The translations under genes were made by a program, and so were the position numbers. This document shows, one piece after another, positions 60,136 through 64,000 of a stretch of 64,000 nucleotides of DNA. Below the pieces are notes generated by a model. The model was not told where the DNA came from. It made no database searches and worked only from the letters and a program-made list of their open reading frames with translations. The first letter of the stretch is position 1. Each line of letters opens with the position of its first letter. Source of the stretch: Panulirus ornatus (taxonomy: Eukaryota > Arthropoda > Malacostraca > Decapoda > Palinuridae); the NCBI RefSeq assembly GCF_036320965.1, contig NC_092225.1, positions 61,119,108 through 61,183,107 on the forward strand, read 5' to 3'.

Positions 60136-60398
60136 GATATATATATATATATTTTTTTTTTTCTTTTCTTTCATACTATTCGCCATTTCCCGCGTTAGCG
60201 AGGTAGCGTTAAGAACAGAGGACTGGGCCTTTGAGGGAATATCCTCACCTGGCCCCCTTCTCTGTTCCTTCTTTTGGAAAATAAAAAAAAAGAAACGAGA
60301 GGGGAGGATTTCCAGCTACCCGCTCCCTCCCCTTTCAGTCGCCTTCCACGACACGCAAGGAATACGTGGGAAGTATTCTTTCTCCCCTATCCCCAGGG

Positions 60399-60402
<4 letters not shown>
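60136..60402 (-). mobile_element. Fam2 non-autonomous element, full length
   Basis: Same block order as the copy at 17.83 kb: T-rich tail (60150-60172), CATACTATTCGCCATTTCCC, GCGTTAGCGAGGTAGCGTTA, GGACTGGGCCTTTGAGGGAA, an A-rich middle (60280-60295), GGAGGATTTCCAGCTACCCG, GGAATACGTGGGAAGTATTC and TATCCCCAGGGATAA. Short TA on the left, long TA on the right. Few differences from the 48 kb copies. Confidence 0.88.

Positions 60403-60472
<70 letters not shown>
60402..60472. repeat. (TA)n microsatellite on the head side of Fam2
   Basis: About 70 bp of TA. Confidence 0.97.
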
Positions 60473-60477
<5 letters not shown>

Positions 60478-61660
60478 TTCATTTAACTTTTGAAAATATA
60501 TCATGTGTGTTTAATCATTAAGACGTGTTGGTCAAGGCAGATCCATACAGCAGTTTTTTATCATGAAATACTATAACTAATTATAGGATTTCATCTCATC
60601 ACTTCGTATGATAGTTTTTACCCCATTTGTCGAGGAAATAAAACACCTCGCTTACTGGCGATACATAATGGAGATTCAAACGTAGCTAAGATAGTAATCC
60701 TAAGCTCAGACGTCCCTGTGGAAATTTCAACGCTCACCAGGTACCAATCTAAGCAGAGACGCTGCCCGTAGCATCTGTCGGGAGATGGCACAAGACTTAG
60801 ATACTTGAGGAAGACGAAAGAAGGCGTTCAGTTATTGTTTAAAGAGCCAATATCCATTTAAGACGATAATTCACCGCTGTCAGAACAGTATATTATTTTC
60901 TTTTGTAAAATCAATCTTTACCTTCCTTATACCGTAGGATCATACTTGTTTACGAGCTCGCCGTTGCCATAAAGATAATAGTGATCCTTAAGCCTCTTGT
61001 ACATAAGGGCAATTACAGCATCCCCCTGACATCGATATACATGTTACAGCTCCAGCTGCTTCTACATACGACCCTGAGAGCATCAACGTCGTAACCCTCC
61101 TCAACACTCGGGTCACCCATAACGTTCTTATGCACGACCACCAAACGATCCAACGTCCCGGAACGTGTGGTATCCCGTTAGGGCTCGAAGTCCTGCTGGT
61201 CCACATTAGTTAAAGAACATTGGCATATGTTAACCTTTTGAACTGTATTGTTGACGGCAGGGCCAAAATCTTTTACAGGCTGGCCGCACACCTAGATCCA
61301 ATTTATGATGGTAAGTAATGCAGGAATAACAATAGAAGACTTGTAGGCTTATAAATCTATTATCAATAGGTCTATCAAAATATGTATATGTGTAACAAGA
61401 TGTATATGGTTAAGTTATTTAGGGCACATACATTATATCATGAGGATTATGGTCTTTCATTTTTCTTTTATGGTGAGCTTATGAGAGTCTTATTATCTGA
61501 CTGAGCACCGTGCTCGCTATCACTGTTCCAATGTTCGACTTTGATGTTTTATGATAGCAATTTATATTCTTCTCCCGTGATGTTGTTCGTGTGCCTCATC
61601 CTGTTCAGAATCGATCGGTGATTCATCCCCTACATATGTTCACAGCTCTTTTGCATCGTT
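60473..61660. other. Unassigned DNA
   Basis: No gene or repeat family recognised. Confidence 0.5.
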
Positions 61661-62322
61661 CGCACCACCACCAACCACCACCATACCATCAGCAGGACGC
61701 CTTACAATCGTTTTTACCACAACCACAACGGCAAGCACACCCTGCCAACACATCCATCACTCCTGACGTCGCCACTACCACCATTGCCGTCAGAGACATC
61801 ATCATTACCACCACCACTACCACCACCACCACCAGTACCACCACTACCACCACTACCACCACTAACGGAACTATGGGCACAACTATTCTTACCCTCACAG
61901 CCAACAGGACTTCAACATCCACGGTATCATCACAACCACCACACTCATACCTGGACCACCACCACTACTACTCCACCACCATTATCACCATACCAACCCA
62001 ACCACCGCCATCGTCATTACTGGACCGCGCTCACCCCTCTCCACCACCAACACTACAAGACCACCATCAATACCCGATCATCTCACCAACACTGACCCAG
62101 ACCCCACAGCCATCACTATCGTGGGTTTCATCCCTGCTCCGCCACAGCCACGGACGCTACGTGATCATTATCGTACGACCAAAAACACCCTCACCGACGA
62201 CTACCATTACGACAACTCTTCATAATCACGAACACTAGACCACTTACCACCTTCACTACTACTACCACCACCACCACCACCACATCACGGCCCACCATCA
62301 CCACCAACACCTCCCTCACCCT

Positions 62323-62330
<8 letters not shown>
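61661..62330. repeat. (CAC/ACC)n-rich cryptically simple DNA
   Basis: About 670 bp enriched in CAC, ACC and CAT triplets, densest at 61800-61870 and 62250-62310. A 215-codon frame at 61591-62238 (Thr/Pro/His/Ser-rich) arises from it; I do not see it as a gene. Confidence 0.85.

Positions 62331-62331
<1 letters not shown>

Positions 62332-62396
<65 letters not shown>
62332..62396. repeat. (CT)n microsatellite
   Basis: About 64 bp of CT. Confidence 0.98.
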
Positions 62397-62399
<3 letters not shown>

Positions 62400-62858
62400 T
62401 CACCGCTGCTCTGATTGGCAGTAAAGGTTGGGGATGAGTTGTTTGCATGTATGTGTCGTGACCAGCGTTGCTCATCACGGGTGTTTGGACAAGGGCTGAC
62501 TCCCAGCCTTGGCTCTGGAGGTGGAGAGGTTCCTGATGACCCAGGTCTCGCGTGTCTGACCCAGCAGCTGTTGCTTGGCCAGTAACCATGGCCTCAACAC
62601 TTTGTGTTTACCGGTGTAACTCCCTTTACAAGGTCTTGGCCAGCTCAGGACGCGGAAATCTAAAGCAAATTGAAGAGTATTGCATCAAGGATTATTAGAT
62701 TATGCTTCTCTCATGTTATAAACCTGTTATGAATTATATGAAGAGTGTCCATTATGAGAAACACTTGGAGGAATCGTGTCGTATAAGGGGCCACATATAT
62801 CATTGCTACAGATGTTGCTTTCATTTCACCGTCCGGAGAAGGAGGAGGAAATCACGAT

Positions 62859-62860
<2 letters not shown>
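62397..62860. other. Unassigned DNA
   Basis: Nothing recognised. Confidence 0.5.

Positions 62861-62861
<1 letters not shown>

Positions 62862-62930
<69 letters not shown>
62862..62930. repeat. (TA)n microsatellite
   Basis: About 68 bp of TA. Confidence 0.97.
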
Positions 62931-62935
<5 letters not shown>

Positions 62936-63478
62936 TGTACATACATATGTTTAATCGCCAGGTCTGCTCACGCAGTCCCTATACAAGAAAATCACATGAT
63001 CAAATAAGGCTACAAAGTAAGAGGGAGTAATATAAACTGGTCATCCATTTGACACAATCTCAGTCTTTAACAGGCCTCTATCGAATCCGCTACAAACCCA
63101 GAACGATTGCTAACAAGTCATCGTTCATGGATATACTTATTAGTGATGCTATCGAGTTATATTTCAGTAAAGTCTTCATGCAAAGTTTTTGTAAAGGAAG
63201 TAACGAAGGCAGATTATCAAAAGTGGAAGACAAATTTCCGTGGATTTTTCCACCATTACATTTTCTTATCTGTTTTATCATGTAGTGTGGGGCAAAGGGC
63301 AGTACAAAGTAAGGCAAGATAACACAAGGTCCCAACGACCAATGGCAAGGTTACCTGTTGGAGAACAACAAAAAATACCCTCTAATTCTTTATCTCTACA
63401 GGTCAAAACAAGAAGATAGATTTATTTGTAAATATCATACGCACGAGAGGAGAGACAGGCAAATGGATTTAGCTGCTC

Positions 63479-63479
<1 letters not shown>
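62931..63479. other. Unassigned DNA
   Basis: A 78-codon frame at 63049-63285 has balanced composition but no domain I recognise. Confidence 0.45.

Positions 63480-63550
<71 letters not shown>
63480..63550. repeat. (GA)n microsatellite
   Basis: About 70 bp of GA. Confidence 0.98.
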
Positions 63551-63554
<4 letters not shown>

Positions 63555-63662
63555 AAAGGGAAGGCTTTACCCCGGAATAATGGCATAGTGGGTTTCTTGC
63601 CAGACACGAACCCTCCCTCAATCTCCCTTATGCATGGCTGCCGTGAGAGATGTTGACGCTGT

Positions 63663-63663
<1 letters not shown>

Positions 63664-63734
<71 letters not shown>
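63664..63734. repeat. (GA)n microsatellite
   Basis: About 70 bp of GA, only 114 bp from the previous GA array. Confidence 0.98.
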
Positions 63735-63737
<3 letters not shown>

Positions 63738-63796
63738 GGGGGAGAGATGTACAATGTAAACAAGGAAATAAAACAGAGTAAATAAGTATACAGATA

Positions 63797-63797
63797 T

Positions 63798-63853
<56 letters not shown>

Positions 63854-63909
63854 GTGTATGTGTGTCTGTGTGTCTGTGTGTGTGTGTATGTGTGTGTGTG
63901 TGTGTGTGA
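63797..63909. repeat. (TG)n microsatellite
   Basis: About 112 bp of TG with a few CG, TA and CT steps. Confidence 0.98.
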
Positions 63910-64000
63910 ATACTAATAGTGTGTGACGAGGAGAGTGTCTTACACTCATGTTTCTCCGTGTCTTAACCATGTATACATACAACATTTTCTCTCTTATGTG

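Noticed and set aside
61591..62238. A 215-codon Thr/Pro/His-rich protein
   Set aside because: It is produced by CAC/ACC triplet-rich DNA, the other frame over it is also open, and no domain is visible.

Overview
This window looks like intergenic or intronic DNA from an animal with a large, repeat-choked genome. I infer an arthropod, most likely a decapod crustacean. The reasons are the extreme density of long dinucleotide arrays (TA, CA/TG, GA/CT), the many diverged minisatellites, and the mix of retroelements (APE-type LINEs, CR1-like and I-like LINEs, a Penelope-like element, a tRNA-derived SINE). I cannot name a species from sequence alone. No complete host gene, rRNA, functional tRNA or CRISPR array was recognised; one short stretch near 27.6 kb is a speculative first coding exon.

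The dominant element is one APE-endonuclease LINE family, called LINE-1fam here (a local label, not the mammalian L1), present as at least 13 pieces on both strands. They are 5.7-7.2 kb (-), 9.7-10.2 kb (-), 11.2-11.4 kb (-), 11.4-12.8 kb (+), 12.95-13.98 kb (+, endonuclease part), 24.4-25.4 kb (+), 34.6-35.0 kb (+, very old), 35.6-38.0 kb (-, longest), 43.4 kb (tail only), 46.4-47.7 kb (+), 48.35-48.48 kb (+, old), 53.0-53.3 kb (+, old), 55.3-56.0 kb (-) and 57.7-59.2 kb (+). Put together they show the order endonuclease C-terminus, reverse transcriptase (FMDLEKAYD, RQGCVMSPW, LLFADD), C-terminal domain (YGCEAWA ... KWFGHMERM ... GRPNWRWKDG), 3'UTR, and a conserved tail ending in an A/T-rich or (TA)n run. 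Every copy is broken, but 24.4, 55.3 and 57.7 kb are very similar and probably young.

A second short family (Fam2; 5.3, 17.8, 47.8, 48.0 and 60.1 kb) ends in nearly the same tail as the LINE, so it is probably a non-autonomous partner copied by the LINE machinery. At 9.7-10.4 kb a tRNA-derived SINE is fused directly to the 3' part of the LINE.

Other retroelements are CR1-like LINE C-termini at 7.5-7.95 kb (+) and 35.0-35.4 kb (-), I-superfamily-like LINE remnants at 48.7-50.1 kb (-) and 30.7-31.3 kb (+), and a Penelope-like element at 56.0-57.6 kb. The last has a reverse transcriptase fused to a GIY-YIG endonuclease, one in-frame stop close to its end, and a possible hammerhead ribozyme motif downstream.

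Between these lie minisatellites with periods of about 21, 24, 30, 33, 38, 47, 51 and 55 bp. They produce long but probably meaningless open frames, including a 406-codon Cys/Leu/Phe-rich one at 21.75-22.97 kb. The rest is unassigned single-copy-looking DNA. All similarity statements come from reading by eye; no alignment or database search was run.
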